Source: Thermococcus litoralis DSM 5473 (GTDB taxonomy: Archaea; Methanobacteriota_B; Thermococci; Thermococcales; Thermococcaceae). From it: a stretch of 64,000 nucleotides of DNA. A model generated the notes under the pieces. That model did not search any database. It was not told the DNA's origin and saw only the letters and a list, made by a program, of their open reading frames with translations. The stretch lies in contig NC_022084.1 of NCBI RefSeq assembly GCF_000246985.2, forward strand, positions 1,410,817 to 1,474,816, written 5' to 3'. Shown here one piece after another: positions 15,880 to 24,579 of the stretch. Numbering within the stretch: position 1 is the first letter of the stretch; each line of letters opens with the position of its first letter. The translations under genes were made by a program, and so were the position numbers.

Positions 15880-17217
15880 ATGCTAAGGTGGGTAGTTTTG
15901 GGCATTGTTGGGTTGTTGGTTTTTAGTAGTTTTGGTTTTGTTTTTGCTCAGGAAGTTAAGAGTTTGCAAGTTAGTTCTGAGACCTGCAGTGCTTGCAGTT
16001 CTTGTAGGGATTTTGATGTTGATAAGGCTTTGAGTGAAGCAAATGCAAAAATTGAGAATTTGACGAGGTTGATTAATCAAAAAGAGGCGGAGTTGCATAA
16101 GCTTTACGCTGAACTTAATAAAACTAAAAGCATTGAAACACTTGAGAAGATTGTTAAGCTTGAGGACGAGATCCAGCTTTTGAAGAGTGATTTGGAATTT
16201 TATAAAAGGCAAGAGCTAAGCTTGGAGTTAATCAAGAAGTATACTCGTAGGACTCCTTATGGTGTTGAGGTTCTTTATTACAGGCTTCCTAGGGAGGATG
16301 AGTTGGTCAAACAATACATTGAGAAGGTTCATCCTGTTAGGAAAGACGTTGACTTGGACTGGTTTATTGCTTTTTACAGGCAGGCTGGTGAATTAACGTT
16401 TGATGAGTACGTTGTTACAGACATGAAGCTTAGGGAAACTATTGGAGAGATAAAAGCTGGTAATGCTACAGTTGAGGATGCTTTAGGGTTAATAGAAGAG
16501 AAGAAGCAGATTTGGGATAGGATTTATGCTTACTTGGGGGAGAGGGATAAACTGCAAACACTCAAAAAGCTTAAAGAACTCGGAAGAAAACAAACAATCA
16601 TGAAAACTACTGGAGTAGAACCTTTATCAATTGACGTAGGTATAAGCAGAGGGTGGGGATGTCAATTACACTATTGCTTTGGAGAATCAAGTCCTGCACT
16701 GCCATCTCAAGCATACTTATATGATTTTCAGAAAGTGGCAGTGTGGGTTGGCATGTATACATCTTCAACCCCAAATATGAATTACTTCTATGATGAATAC
16801 TGTACGTATGATTTTACATCAACTTACGATATACACGAATATTGGGACAAGGCGGTGGAACTAACTTACGATCCAATCTTGGGAGGATCTCCTGTTCATT
16901 CTATTCAAGTAAAGTGGTTTTTCAGTGCATATGACAGTGATGACGTAAAACACGATATAATATGGCAGTTTGAATGTGATGCTACTCACTGTTGGTTAAC
17001 AACAGGAAGAGCTGATCTTCCAGATCCTAATTTGGTTCCTTGGGGAACTTATAAGCTGGATGTGTTTGAAAACTATTTAGACTGTTGCAGAGGGTGCTTG
17101 ATTGGCTGCCAATGTCATTGGTGTAACACTCATTGTAGTGGGTGCTTTGCATGTGATCCAAGCGGAGCACAAAACTTCGTACATGAGGATAAACCGAACA
17201 GAACAATATGGCCATAG
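15880..17217 (+). CDS. Secreted Cys-rich coiled-coil protein
   Basis: 445 residues. Signal peptide MLRWVVLGIVGLLVFSSFG with cleavage near VFAQE. The mature N-terminus has ETCSACSSCRDF, then a coiled coil (about residues 50-110, heptads in INQKEAELHKLYAELNK), a helical middle, a beta-rich Trp/Tyr domain, and a C-terminal cysteine cluster (DCCRGCLIGCQCHWC, CSGCFACD). The last part could bind metal or be disulfide-bonded. A longer GTG start at 15850 is less likely because GGGGGGCG lies just before ATG 15880. The 5' half is strongly T/G biased and the 3' half A-rich, suggesting a composite origin. Family not recognised. Confidence 0.7.
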   Translation: MLRWVVLGIVGLLVFSSFGFVFAQEVKSLQVSSETCSACSSCRDFDVDKALSEANAKIENLTRLINQKEAELHKLYAELNKTKSIETLEKIVKLEDEIQLLKSDLEFYKRQELSLELIKKYTRRTPYGVEVLYYRLPREDELVKQYIEKVHPVRKDVDLDWFIAFYRQAGELTFDEYVVTDMKLRETIGEIKAGNATVEDALGLIEEKKQIWDRIYAYLGERDKLQTLKKLKELGRKQTIMKTTGVEPLSIDVGISRGWGCQLHYCFGESSPALPSQAYLYDFQKVAVWVGMYTSSTPNMNYFYDEYCTYDFTSTYDIHEYWDKAVELTYDPILGGSPVHSIQVKWFFSAYDSDDVKHDIIWQFECDATHCWLTTGRADLPDPNLVPWGTYKLDVFENYLDCCRGCLIGCQCHWCNTHCSGCFACDPSGAQNFVHEDKPNRTIWP

Positions 17218-17227
17218 GTGACTGGAT

Positions 17228-18901
17228 ATGAAAACTTCAAGAATGATTTTAGCCCTTCTTTTTCTTTTGCTTTTAACCTTAGCCATCTCCATTTCACATG
17301 AGTATCGAAGTTGTGAATGGAAGTACAAAGATGCTTCTCTGGTCGGTGTTTGGAGTGGAAAAGTTACAATCCTTAAGGATGATACCCTATTAGTCCTTAA
17401 CATAACAAATGGAAAAGTTCTCAAAGAATTTCAAGCACAAAGAGGGTATTTCTTCTGGAAAACACGCTTTCAATAATAAATGCCTCCGAAGTTTTGAGCA
17501 TTAATCTGGATGATTTCACAATTACTAAGCTTGGCATACCTGAAGGTGTTGATTTAACTGAATTGGCTTTTGCTGTCAATTTGGGAAATATTTCGCTCTA
17601 TTCTACTCTTCATTCTGTTGGAGGGAAGTACAATTTTGAGATTATTGAATATTATGTTTGTACCGAAAACTGTTTAGTGTATCCTTTTAAAGTTCCTCCC
17701 AATTCATATCCGTTGATTTATACGTTTCCGGGAGGGTATGTTTTAACTTTTAAAACTAATGATGCCTTTACTAATGGTTCTGCAGTAGTTCTCAACAAAA
17801 ACGGAGGGTTTATGTGGAACGTAACCACAAGGTATGCAATCAGCGACTTTGAGTATTCCAATAATACGCTGTTTTTCTCAACTGGTGGCACAGAACCTGG
17901 AGGAACACTCATAACTGGTGGCGACATCTATGCGTTCTCTCTCAATGGTTCTCTCAAGTGGCACATTAACCTTAGGAACTATGAAGGAAAGTTTTATGAT
18001 TGGGGCATTGCCGGAATGAAAGCTCATAATGGCGATCTGTATGTCGTCGGATATACTGGTAGAATCTATATTATTGATTCTAAAGGAAAACTCAAGAAAA
18101 TTGTAGCTTCGCCAGTTTACAAAAGGTTGAAAACTCCATCTTTAATAAAAGGGGTCAAGGTAGCAAAAGATGATTTGATAGCCTTCGCCTACTTGGACAT
18201 AAAGACATCTAGCTTATTCCGGAAAGCTAAAGGCATCTGTGTTTACGATTTCGGGAACTTTAAATGCTGGAGAACAAAAGAACCGGTATCTAAGATCTTA
18301 GTCTGGGATAAATGGGTTATTGGAGAGGGGATTGATGGGGTTTGTGCATGGAGAAGAGGTGTGAACCAATGAGAAAATTTGGAGTTTTACACGCTCAAAG
18401 GCGTTAAGGGCTCCTATCTCTGTCTTCCAGATGGAATTTTGCTATATGCATATTATCCAGAGGATGCTGCTTACCACTAAATTCTGTCCTAATATTCCAA
18501 AAGGGTTCAGAATATCTAACGTCAAAATTATTGAGGATAGACTTTATTTTGTGGCAACATATGTTGAAACTAAATTCTTATGGGTTAGAACCAACGGGAA
18601 CTTGTATCTTATCAAAGAAGGCAGTGTTAGAAAAGCCCGTGTTGCGAGCATTAGTGGTAGTGCCCTTGGCGCGGGCTTTTGGGTTGATGCGAATGATAAA
18701 TACGTTGTTGTTGCCTACTTCCTTACAAATGAAGAGGGAAAGAAGAAAAATGGACTTTGCGTCTTTACAAGCGAATATTTGATCAAGATAGCATGCAAAA
18801 GTCTTGATAAGACTCCAGAAAACGTGAAAATTGAAGGCAGAACGACCTACGTAAAATTCAGAGATGGAAGTATTAGAGCATATAAGATAATTGCTCCTTA
18901 A
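17228..18901 (+). pseudogene. Decayed secreted beta-propeller (PQQ-like repeat) gene
   Basis: Three fragments read as one protein of about 557 residues: a signal peptide (MILALLFLLLLTLAIS), then blade-like repeats such as GDIYAFSLNGSLKWHIN and GRIYIIDSKGKLKKIV, typical of PQQ-like beta-propellers on archaeal cell surfaces. Lesions: a 1-nt loss in the G3 run at 17444-17446, an in-frame TGA at 18370-18372 (same frame continues ENLEFYTLKGVKGSYLC), and a 1-nt gain near 18478 after EDAAYH, where the frame resumes with KFCPNIPKG. A mixture of nonsense and frameshift changes argues for real decay. It follows the Cys-rich secreted protein by 10 nt. Confidence 0.65.
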
Positions 18902-18906
18902 AATGA

Positions 18907-19728
18907 TCATTTGCTCTGGATGATTCCTAATTTTCCATAGATTTTTTCCTCAATTTCCTCCGGGATTTCAGGTTTGCTGATCTTTTTTAGGGCTTTCTCC
19001 TTGTTAATTAACCCATATCTCACCAGTGCTGCTATCCTCCTCGTCTCAAAGCTGTAGCCGTGCTTCTCGTAATATCTCCTGAGTGCAGGGCCCAAGATTA
19101 GGCAGTTGGTTGTGTAGCCGGCAAGCTCAGGGAACTTGAAAGGAAGCTTGTTGAGAATTTCAAAGCGCTCTTCCTCACTCATAAGGCTCAGCAACCGGAT
19201 TTGTACTATTCCATTGCTCATCAGTCTGTAGGGATGATGACCAAAAGGAAGCTCATGCCCTGTTATTATGTATTTGATTCCCTTCCTTAGGGCGTATTTT
19301 CTAAGCTTCTCCATCGTCCTCGAGGAGCACTTTTTGCATGGGGATTTGCCTTTAAGGAGAGCCTCCCTAAAGATGTCAGAGTAATCATGGTGAAGAATCG
19401 TCAAGGGCACTTCGAGGTGTTTGGCTATTCTTTTTGCGTTCTCTATAGCTTCTCTCGCCATAAAGCCGTGGTCTATCATTACAGCTTCAACATCAACGTT
19501 ATATTTATCTTTTGCGAGATAAAGGGCAACCGTGCTGTCTTTACCACCTGAGAAAGCCACTATGGCTTTGTCCACTTTTCTCATCAGCTCTTCAAGTTCA
19601 GCCCGTATTTTTTCTTTGTCTGGCTTATGGGCTAGGTAGTTTATGCATTCCTTGCAGAGGGGTTTTCCATCAACGATTTTGATCTTTGCAGTTCTCTCGT
19701 CGTGTATGCAGAGTGAGCATTTGAGCAT
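18907..19728 (-). CDS. PP-loop ATPase of the TtuA/TtcA sulfur-transfer type
   Basis: 273 residues. An N-terminal zinc knuckle (C4, C7, C25, C28), then the PP-loop FSGGKDST at 59-66, which adenylates substrate with ATP. CKKC (C131, C134) and C209 (TTNC) occupy the places of the three [4Fe-4S] ligands of TtuA/TtcA-type tRNA thiolases. The target is unknown. ATG 19728 is 1 nt after the stop of the radical SAM gene (19730-19732) and has GGTGGG upstream, so the two are co-translated. GGMLK-type longer start at 19737 is less likely. Confidence 0.75.
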   Translation of the reverse strand: MLKCSLCIHDERTAKIKIVDGKPLCKECINYLAHKPDKEKIRAELEELMRKVDKAIVAFSGGKDSTVALYLAKDKYNVDVEAVMIDHGFMAREAIENAKRIAKHLEVPLTILHHDYSDIFREALLKGKSPCKKCSSRTMEKLRKYALRKGIKYIITGHELPFGHHPYRLMSNGIVQIRLLSLMSEEERFEILNKLPFKFPELAGYTTNCLILGPALRRYYEKHGYSFETRRIAALVRYGLINKEKALKKISKPEIPEEIEEKIYGKLGIIQSK

Positions 19729-19729
19729 T

Positions 19730-20863
19730 TTACCCACCGAAGTATTTGGTGTAAAGCTCCTTCGCTTTCTCTTCTGTAGTGTTCTTCACCAATACTTTCC
19801 CGCTCTTGAAGACAATTATCTCTGTTCCCTTATCTAAGAACCTAACGTAGTCCTTTTTGAACTCATAGAGAGTGTTTAAGCGTTCTAACTTTGAGGTAAG
19901 ATCCTTTAGGTTTACTTCCCTCCCAAGACTGAATCTAAACGCACCATCGCAGGTCTCTTCGAGCTCAACCTTCTTTCTCTTTACTATCGGAGCTACGTCT
20001 CTTCCTATACGCCTTGCGCTGAAGAGCGTTAGCGCGTCCATGGTTCTATAAATGGCAAGCTGACAGCCGCTTATCCTAACGTCTATGTATTTTTTAGCTT
20101 CCATTGCTGCCTTGAGGTATTCTCTTATGCTCTCAGCCCTCTCAAAGTCTAAGCCCGCTTTTCTTAACCGCTCCTCGTTGAGCTTGTGTATTGTTAAGGG
20201 CTGAAGCATCATCTCGTCAACTCCAAGGGAAGCCGCAAGCTCCGCTATTTTTGGAATGTCCTCATCGTTTATCCCGGGCATGAAGATTGTTCTCACGACG
20301 GAGCGGACAGATTTGTCTGCCCCAACGATCTTGAGAGCGTTTACGACATTCTCAAAGGTATCGGCATTGGTTATCATTTTGTGCTTTTCTCTACTTGCAG
20401 CGTCTAAACTAATCATAACCAAATCAAAGTCAAGCTTCTCCCATAGCTCCTCCGTTAAGAGGGAGCCGTTCGTTTGAAGGTCGAGCCTCGCATCGGGGAA
20501 CTTCTTTCTCAAAAGCCTGTTTACCTCAACTATTCTTGGACTCATGAGGGGCTCTCCGTACTGGGAGACGGTAATTGCATAAGGGTTCTTCCATCCGTAG
20601 TAGCCCGGCTTTGGGTCTTTCCCAAGCTTTAATGCCACATTGGAGTAGCAGAATATGCAATCATGGTTGCAAGCGGGAGTGAGCTCGTAAGAGGGATGGT
20701 GGACTGGATTTTCTATGCTCAAATCTAAGCCTTGACACCCTTGACAGTGAGTTGGAACGACTAAATCATCAACAAACTTCTTTAAGAGTCTCGCCTCTTT
20801 GTTTTCCAAAATCTCTGGCTCTATACCCATTTTTCTCGCAAATTCTTCCCAGCTGTATTTCAT
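19730..20863 (-). CDS. Radical SAM enzyme paired with the PP-loop ATPase
   Basis: 377 residues. The radical SAM [4Fe-4S] motif is C65-x3-C69-x2-C72 (TPACNHDCIFCYSN). C40 and C43 (HCQGC) lie just before it, and further cysteines sit in SGCQL and ETCDGAF; an auxiliary cluster is possible. GEPLMSP matches the GGE-like SAM contact. Overlap with the PP-loop gene implies a shared job, for example RNA or cofactor thiolation, but the substrate is not evident. GGTGAGA precedes the ATG. Confidence 0.75.
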   Translation of the reverse strand: MKYSWEEFARKMGIEPEILENKEARLLKKFVDDLVVPTHCQGCQGLDLSIENPVHHPSYELTPACNHDCIFCYSNVALKLGKDPKPGYYGWKNPYAITVSQYGEPLMSPRIVEVNRLLRKKFPDARLDLQTNGSLLTEELWEKLDFDLVMISLDAASREKHKMITNADTFENVVNALKIVGADKSVRSVVRTIFMPGINDEDIPKIAELAASLGVDEMMLQPLTIHKLNEERLRKAGLDFERAESIREYLKAAMEAKKYIDVRISGCQLAIYRTMDALTLFSARRIGRDVAPIVKRKKVELEETCDGAFRFSLGREVNLKDLTSKLERLNTLYEFKKDYVRFLDKGTEIIVFKSGKVLVKNTTEEKAKELYTKYFGG

Positions 20864-20930
20864 TTTCTCACCGAGAGATGATGTGGGAAAGCATTAAAAA
20901 ACTTGACGCTTTTGGGGTTGTGGTGAGGAA

Positions 20931-21092
20931 ATGAGGATAACCCTAAAAAGGAAGGCTTTCCTTGAGGAAATCCCAAAAGTGGTTGAAGAACTCGTCAAGG
21001 AATATGGGATTTCTCTGAAGCATATAAGTATTGAAGAAGACGAAAAAGGCTGTTATACCATTTGGGCTACCTATGAAAGCCCTACTTCTTGA
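20931..21092 (+). CDS. Small conserved-looking protein, 53 residues
   Basis: MRITLKRKAFLEEIPKVVEE and a following beta-hairpin region (HISIEEDEKGCYTIWATYES). Too short for usual ORF cut-offs, but GGTGAGGA sits at ideal distance from ATG 20931, a TATA-like CATTAAAAAAC lies about 40 nt upstream, and codon use is like the neighbours. It is divergent from the radical SAM gene and its last 11 nt overlap the convergent tyw2-like gene. Function unknown. Confidence 0.55.
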   Translation: MRITLKRKAFLEEIPKVVEELVKEYGISLKHISIEEDEKGCYTIWATYESPTS

Positions 21093-21927
21093 AGACCCTT
21101 ATGTCCAGAACAACGTGCCATACTCCCGGAGCGTAGCGTTTGATTATCCTGCTCTCCAACAGCTCGCTCTCGTAGCCGTGTTCCCTGGCTATTTTTTGAA
21201 AGGTCTCAAAGGGCTCCCTAGGCATCAGCCTCTCTGGAACGGTGTTGTGGTAATGAATCACCGCTTCATCCTTTGCTATCTCCAAAGCTTTCGGAATGAA
21301 TTCATGCGTTTTGACAACGTAGCCCATCAAAATCCTATCGGCTATATTTTCTCCTTTAAATTCTCTGTTATCTATGTTGTAGGCCGTCATTCTGTCCTGA
21401 ACTTTGTTGAGCTCGATGTTTTCGACCAAGAACTTAAAGGTATAGGGGCTCTTTTCGATTGCTATTACCCTAGCACCGCAGTGCTTTGCTATGGGCAGGC
21501 TCAGGTGACCTATTCCTGCGAACATATCTACAACAAGTTCATCCGGCTTTGCAATGCTCGCCATTCTAACCCTTTCCTTTACATTTGCAGGGGAGAACAT
21601 GATTTTAGAGGCATCAAACTTGTAGAGGATGCCGTTCTCTTTGTGGATCGTTACCGGATCGTTTCCGTAGATTATCTCATAGTTGGTCTCCCTGAATTCT
21701 CCGCCAATCTTTCCCTTCCTCAAGACTGTTTTGACACCCAAAACTTCCGCATAGACCTTTGCGATCTCATATTTGTAAGGCAAGAGCTCTTCTCGAAGGG
21801 GAAGGATTAAAACATCTCCCAGCTGAACCCAATGTTTTGGAAGAAGGTTCACTAATTCGGGAGGAAGGGTTTTGCTCAGTATCTCTCTTATACGGGGTTT
21901 TATGAGCTGGGTCTTTCTTCTCTTCAT
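21082..21927 (-). CDS. taw2: tRNA(Phe) wybutosine aminocarboxypropyltransferase Taw2/TYW2
   Basis: 281 residues. Transfers the aminocarboxypropyl group of SAM to the imG-14 base at position 37 of tRNA(Phe). The class I methyltransferase fold has VVDMFAGIGHLSLPIA as motif I; upstream lie LPKHWVQLGDVLILP and RKGKIGGEFRETNYEIIYG, typical of the Trm5/TYW2 family. Length and residues resemble the characterised Pyrococcus TYW2, while Trm5 proper is longer and has an NPP-type motif, absent here. Annotation as Trm5-like methyltransferase is the main alternative. Confidence 0.85.
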   Translation of the reverse strand: MKRRKTQLIKPRIREILSKTLPPELVNLLPKHWVQLGDVLILPLREELLPYKYEIAKVYAEVLGVKTVLRKGKIGGEFRETNYEIIYGNDPVTIHKENGILYKFDASKIMFSPANVKERVRMASIAKPDELVVDMFAGIGHLSLPIAKHCGARVIAIEKSPYTFKFLVENIELNKVQDRMTAYNIDNREFKGENIADRILMGYVVKTHEFIPKALEIAKDEAVIHYHNTVPERLMPREPFETFQKIAREHGYESELLESRIIKRYAPGVWHVVLDIRVFKK

Positions 21928-22077
21928 ACAGGGTAACCTCCAAGAACTCCCTTAAAACCTTTTGGTCTGGTACGTTCCTTTCTTCGATTGGTCATTTCGG
22001 CAAAGAACGATAGAAAAAGCTTAAAAAGGAGTGTCCCCAATATTATCTGAGAACCTCACCGGAGGTAGAGTTTGACA

Positions 22078-22422
22078 ATGGATGATGAATCCTCGAGTAG
22101 TTTTTGGTTGAGTAAAATATTAAAATCCAAAAAGAAGGAAGGCGTCATTGAGCAGAAAATAACGGAAGATGCCTACAGGGACTTGAAGGCTCTTCTAATG
22201 AGGGCCAAGCCAGATGTAATCGGGGATAAGATAATTCTCAAGCTGCCAAACGGAACCGTAGAGCTTACAAGGGAGAAGCTCAGGATAGTTGCCGATAAAA
22301 AGGAGCACGCTGAGAAAATACTCAGGAATCTCCACCACTATTCAATGCCCCCAGGGTTGTGGCCCGCTTATGGTCTCAGCTACTCGATAAAGAAGGGTTC
22401 TCTTCTAAAAAGCAGGAGTTAA
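22078..22422 (+). CDS. Conserved hypothetical protein
   Basis: 114 residues, charged N-terminus (Asp/Ser-rich, then KSKKKEG) and a compact domain with KLPNGTVELTREKLR and a C-terminal LHHYSMPPGLWPAYGLSYS. Start ATG 22078 follows GGAGGTA; a TTG at 22072 is less likely. A TATA-like GCTTAAAAAGG lies near 22018-22028. No family recognised. Confidence 0.6.
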   Translation: MDDESSSSFWLSKILKSKKKEGVIEQKITEDAYRDLKALLMRAKPDVIGDKIILKLPNGTVELTREKLRIVADKKEHAEKILRNLHHYSMPPGLWPAYGLSYSIKKGSLLKSRS

Positions 22423-22470
22423 TCTTTTCTTTTTACCTCAAATATTTTAAACCTTCAGAAGTATTCTTAG

Positions 22471-22533
22471 TTAGCGGATGATGGGCCTTGCCCAGTCTGA
22501 GTCAATGATGACGTCGGTATTAGCTGACGCTTT
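22471..22533 (+). ncRNA. C/D box guide sRNA
   Basis: All four boxes are present: C (ATGATGG, 22478-22484), D' (CTGA, 22497-22500), C' (ATGATGA, 22505-22511) and D (CTGA, 22524-22527). Both guide spacers are exactly 12 nt, the usual archaeal length: GCCTTGCCCAGT before D' and CGTCGGTATTAG before D. AGCG and CGCT form the closing stem. A TATA box (ATATTTTAAA, 22442-22451) places the start at about 22471. It should direct 2'-O-methylation of two rRNA or tRNA sites; targets not assigned. It ends about 24 nt before the Cas4-like gene and may share its promoter. Confidence 0.85.
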
Positions 22534-22556
22534 AAACACCTTTTGGAGGAGCGGGG

Positions 22557-23177
22557 ATGAGTGAGCTACTTGAGTTTTATGCAAGTGAAGCCATGACGTG
22601 CCCCCGAAGGGTTTACTTTCGTCTTAAGGGGTATAAGGAAAAGTGGCCCGAATTTGTAAGGGTGAGGCTTGAGCAAGGGGTTAACACCCATAATGTTCTT
22701 GGAGAGATACTTAAGAAAAGGTTTGGTTTTGAGCTTGAGAAGCATATAGTGTTAAAATCCCCCCGTCTAGGGCTTGAAATCCACGGGAGGATAGATGCAT
22801 TCAGGCGGTTTCCAATAGAGATAAAGGGAAAAACTTCCCTTCCAAGGCTCCCCTATGACTACCATCTAGCCCAGCTGAACGTTTATCTAAGGTGGGCAGA
22901 GAGTGAATACGGCTATTTGTATTATGTTAAGCTGCATGAGGAACCAAAGAGGGTTTTGAAGGACGTGGACTTTTCCAGATTCCCAATAGTCAGGGGAAAG
23001 AACTTTAAAGCTTTTGAAGTGCCCTATGACGAAAAGCTTTTCAAAGAGACCGTAAAGCAGTTTTACCTGATAAAAAAACATTATGAAAAGGGCGTTCCCC
23101 CAGAGGGGTGGAAGGACTACACATGTAAGTTCTGTCCCTACTATTACATTTGTTTTGGAAATGGATTTACTCCTTAG
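22557..23177 (+). CDS. Cas4-like PD-(D/E)XK exonuclease, not next to CRISPR
   Basis: 206 residues. Nuclease residues: H45, D80 (GRIDAF), E88-I-K90 (EIKGK). The [4Fe-4S] ligands of Cas4/AddB-type enzymes are all there: C15 (MTCPRR) and C190, C193, C199 (CKFCPYYYICF). GGAGGAG precedes the ATG. No repeats or other cas genes occur in the window, so this is a solitary Cas4-family (DUF83) protein, possibly in DNA repair. The 3' end overlaps the convergent metallo-hydrolase by 11 nt. Confidence 0.8.
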   Translation: MSELLEFYASEAMTCPRRVYFRLKGYKEKWPEFVRVRLEQGVNTHNVLGEILKKRFGFELEKHIVLKSPRLGLEIHGRIDAFRRFPIEIKGKTSLPRLPYDYHLAQLNVYLRWAESEYGYLYYVKLHEEPKRVLKDVDFSRFPIVRGKNFKAFEVPYDEKLFKETVKQFYLIKKHYEKGVPPEGWKDYTCKFCPYYYICFGNGFTP

Positions 23178-24039
23178 CTTTCCACTTGAGGTCGTTTTCT
23201 ATGACTGCCTCTATGAGGTCTCGATTATAGAGATCCGCGATTATTGCCCTTATTGGGACTTGATTCAAAGCGAGTATCTGGGGTGTTATTTTTGCTCCAA
23301 AGTCCTTTGCAAGTGCATAGCTAAGCTCACTTACACTCTTTGGCTCTCTTAATAGCTCAAGAATCTTTTTTTCTCCTTCTTCTACTCTTTGAAGGTTAAG
23401 TTCAAGCAGTTTTAGAGCCTCTTCTCCTTTTACAGCCCTTCCGTGGGAAGGGATGAGTAGAATGCCTTCCTCTGCGTAACCCATTAATTTCCTTATAGAC
23501 TCCTTGAAAAGCTCTGGCTCAACTAAATAAGGCAAGCCTACGGACTGAATAACCCTCTCACCAAAAAAGCTATCTCCCGCGTACAAAACGCCGTTTTCCT
23601 CATCTAGGAAACCCGTCATTCCTGGCGAGTGTCCCGAGAGCTCTACCGTTTTCAGCCCAAAGAGCACATCGTTCCAGTCAAAAACTCCATGAACTCTGAC
23701 TTCTTGTGGAAACTGGTAGACCAAAAACCCTTTTGGTGCCTTCGAACCAAAGGTCAAGAGCTCCCTGTTGAGGGGGCTTTCAGCTATGGAGAACTCATAC
23801 CTGTGAATAAATAAGGGCTTCCCAAGCTTCGGTGCGATTGCTATGTGATCGGCATGTCCATGGGTGGAGAGCATGTAGTCAATCTCAAGGTTTATTTTCC
23901 TCAGCTCTCGTCTGAGTTCTTTATGCCTTTTGCTCCCATTTCCCGGATCAATAATAACCACGTTTTCCTCAACTTTTATCATTGTAGAAGGACTCCCAGG
24001 GTAAAGATAGAGGTTTTCTCCAAGTTTCTCAAGTGCCAT
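23167..24039 (-). CDS. Metallo-beta-lactamase fold hydrolase with C-terminal winged helix
   Basis: 290 residues. The metal motif HxHxDH is THGHADH (H60, H62, D64, H65), with further ligands in SGHSPGM, AGDSFF and PSHGR. Residues about 220-285 look like a winged-helix domain, as in LACTB2-like hydrolases, which are thioesterases or RNases. Substrate unknown. The stop of the downstream-strand neighbour (HD protein) lies 4 nt upstream, so the two are one operon. Confidence 0.8.
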   Translation of the reverse strand: MALEKLGENLYLYPGSPSTMIKVEENVVIIDPGNGSKRHKELRRELRKINLEIDYMLSTHGHADHIAIAPKLGKPLFIHRYEFSIAESPLNRELLTFGSKAPKGFLVYQFPQEVRVHGVFDWNDVLFGLKTVELSGHSPGMTGFLDEENGVLYAGDSFFGERVIQSVGLPYLVEPELFKESIRKLMGYAEEGILLIPSHGRAVKGEEALKLLELNLQRVEEGEKKILELLREPKSVSELSYALAKDFGAKITPQILALNQVPIRAIIADLYNRDLIEAVIENDLKWKAKE

Positions 24040-24043
24040 AAAA

Positions 24044-24577
24044 TCACCTCAGCCTTTCCAGCTCATCAACGAGCTCTTTAAAATATGGGTAAAATTCACT
24101 TTTCTTTAAATACTCCAAAGCCTCCCAAAACTCCTCCAGACCTTTTGATCCTGCTTTTTCGTATTCCCATGCTTGGAGAACCATTTCAAGCTTGTCGGCA
24201 AACTTGACAAGCCTTCCCTCTGGACTTTTTTCTTCTTCATACTCTTGAAAAAGCTTGAAGTATTCCACCCTCTCAGCGCCGAGAATGTCCACCATGGCCT
24301 TTCTCTCGGCTTTCTTCTTATCCACGTACTTCTGCGCCTCAAGGGGCAAATCAGTGATCCTTGCCTCAGCAAGATCGTGGAGGATAGCTATCTTCAGCGC
24401 TTTCTCGACGTTTATTTCCATTCCTCTTTTTCTTAGTTCGTCTCCCAAGAATAGGGTTATGAAAGCCACCCTAAACGTATGTTCAGCAACGCTTTCCGGG
24501 CTCTGAACTCCTCTAAGCAACCATCCCATTCTGGGGAGCTTCTTTAACTTCCCAGCCTCTGCAAAAAGGTTTAACAT
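24044..24577 (-). CDS. HD-domain phosphohydrolase (YfbR/HDDC2-like)
   Basis: 177 residues. H33 (ESVAEHTFRVA) and H67-D68 (ILHDLAEA) plus a distal Asp (VKFADKLE) form the HD metal site. Family members are 5'-deoxynucleotidases that dephosphorylate dNMPs. First of a run of minus-strand genes: 2 nt separate it from the OB-fold gene upstream and 4 nt from the hydrolase downstream. Confidence 0.8.
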   Translation of the reverse strand: MLNLFAEAGKLKKLPRMGWLLRGVQSPESVAEHTFRVAFITLFLGDELRKRGMEINVEKALKIAILHDLAEARITDLPLEAQKYVDKKKAERKAMVDILGAERVEYFKLFQEYEEEKSPEGRLVKFADKLEMVLQAWEYEKAGSKGLEEFWEALEYLKKSEFYPYFKELVDELERLR

Positions 24578-24579
24578 TC

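Noticed and set aside
21031-21810. 259-codon plus-strand frame opposite taw2
   Set aside because: Its translation shows no domain and it is fully antisense to a recognised enzyme.
22481-22556. Upstream extension of the Cas4-like protein from ATG 22481
   Set aside because: That ATG belongs to the C box of the sRNA, and the frame is not continuous with the nuclease gene; GGAGGAG before ATG 22557 defines the start.
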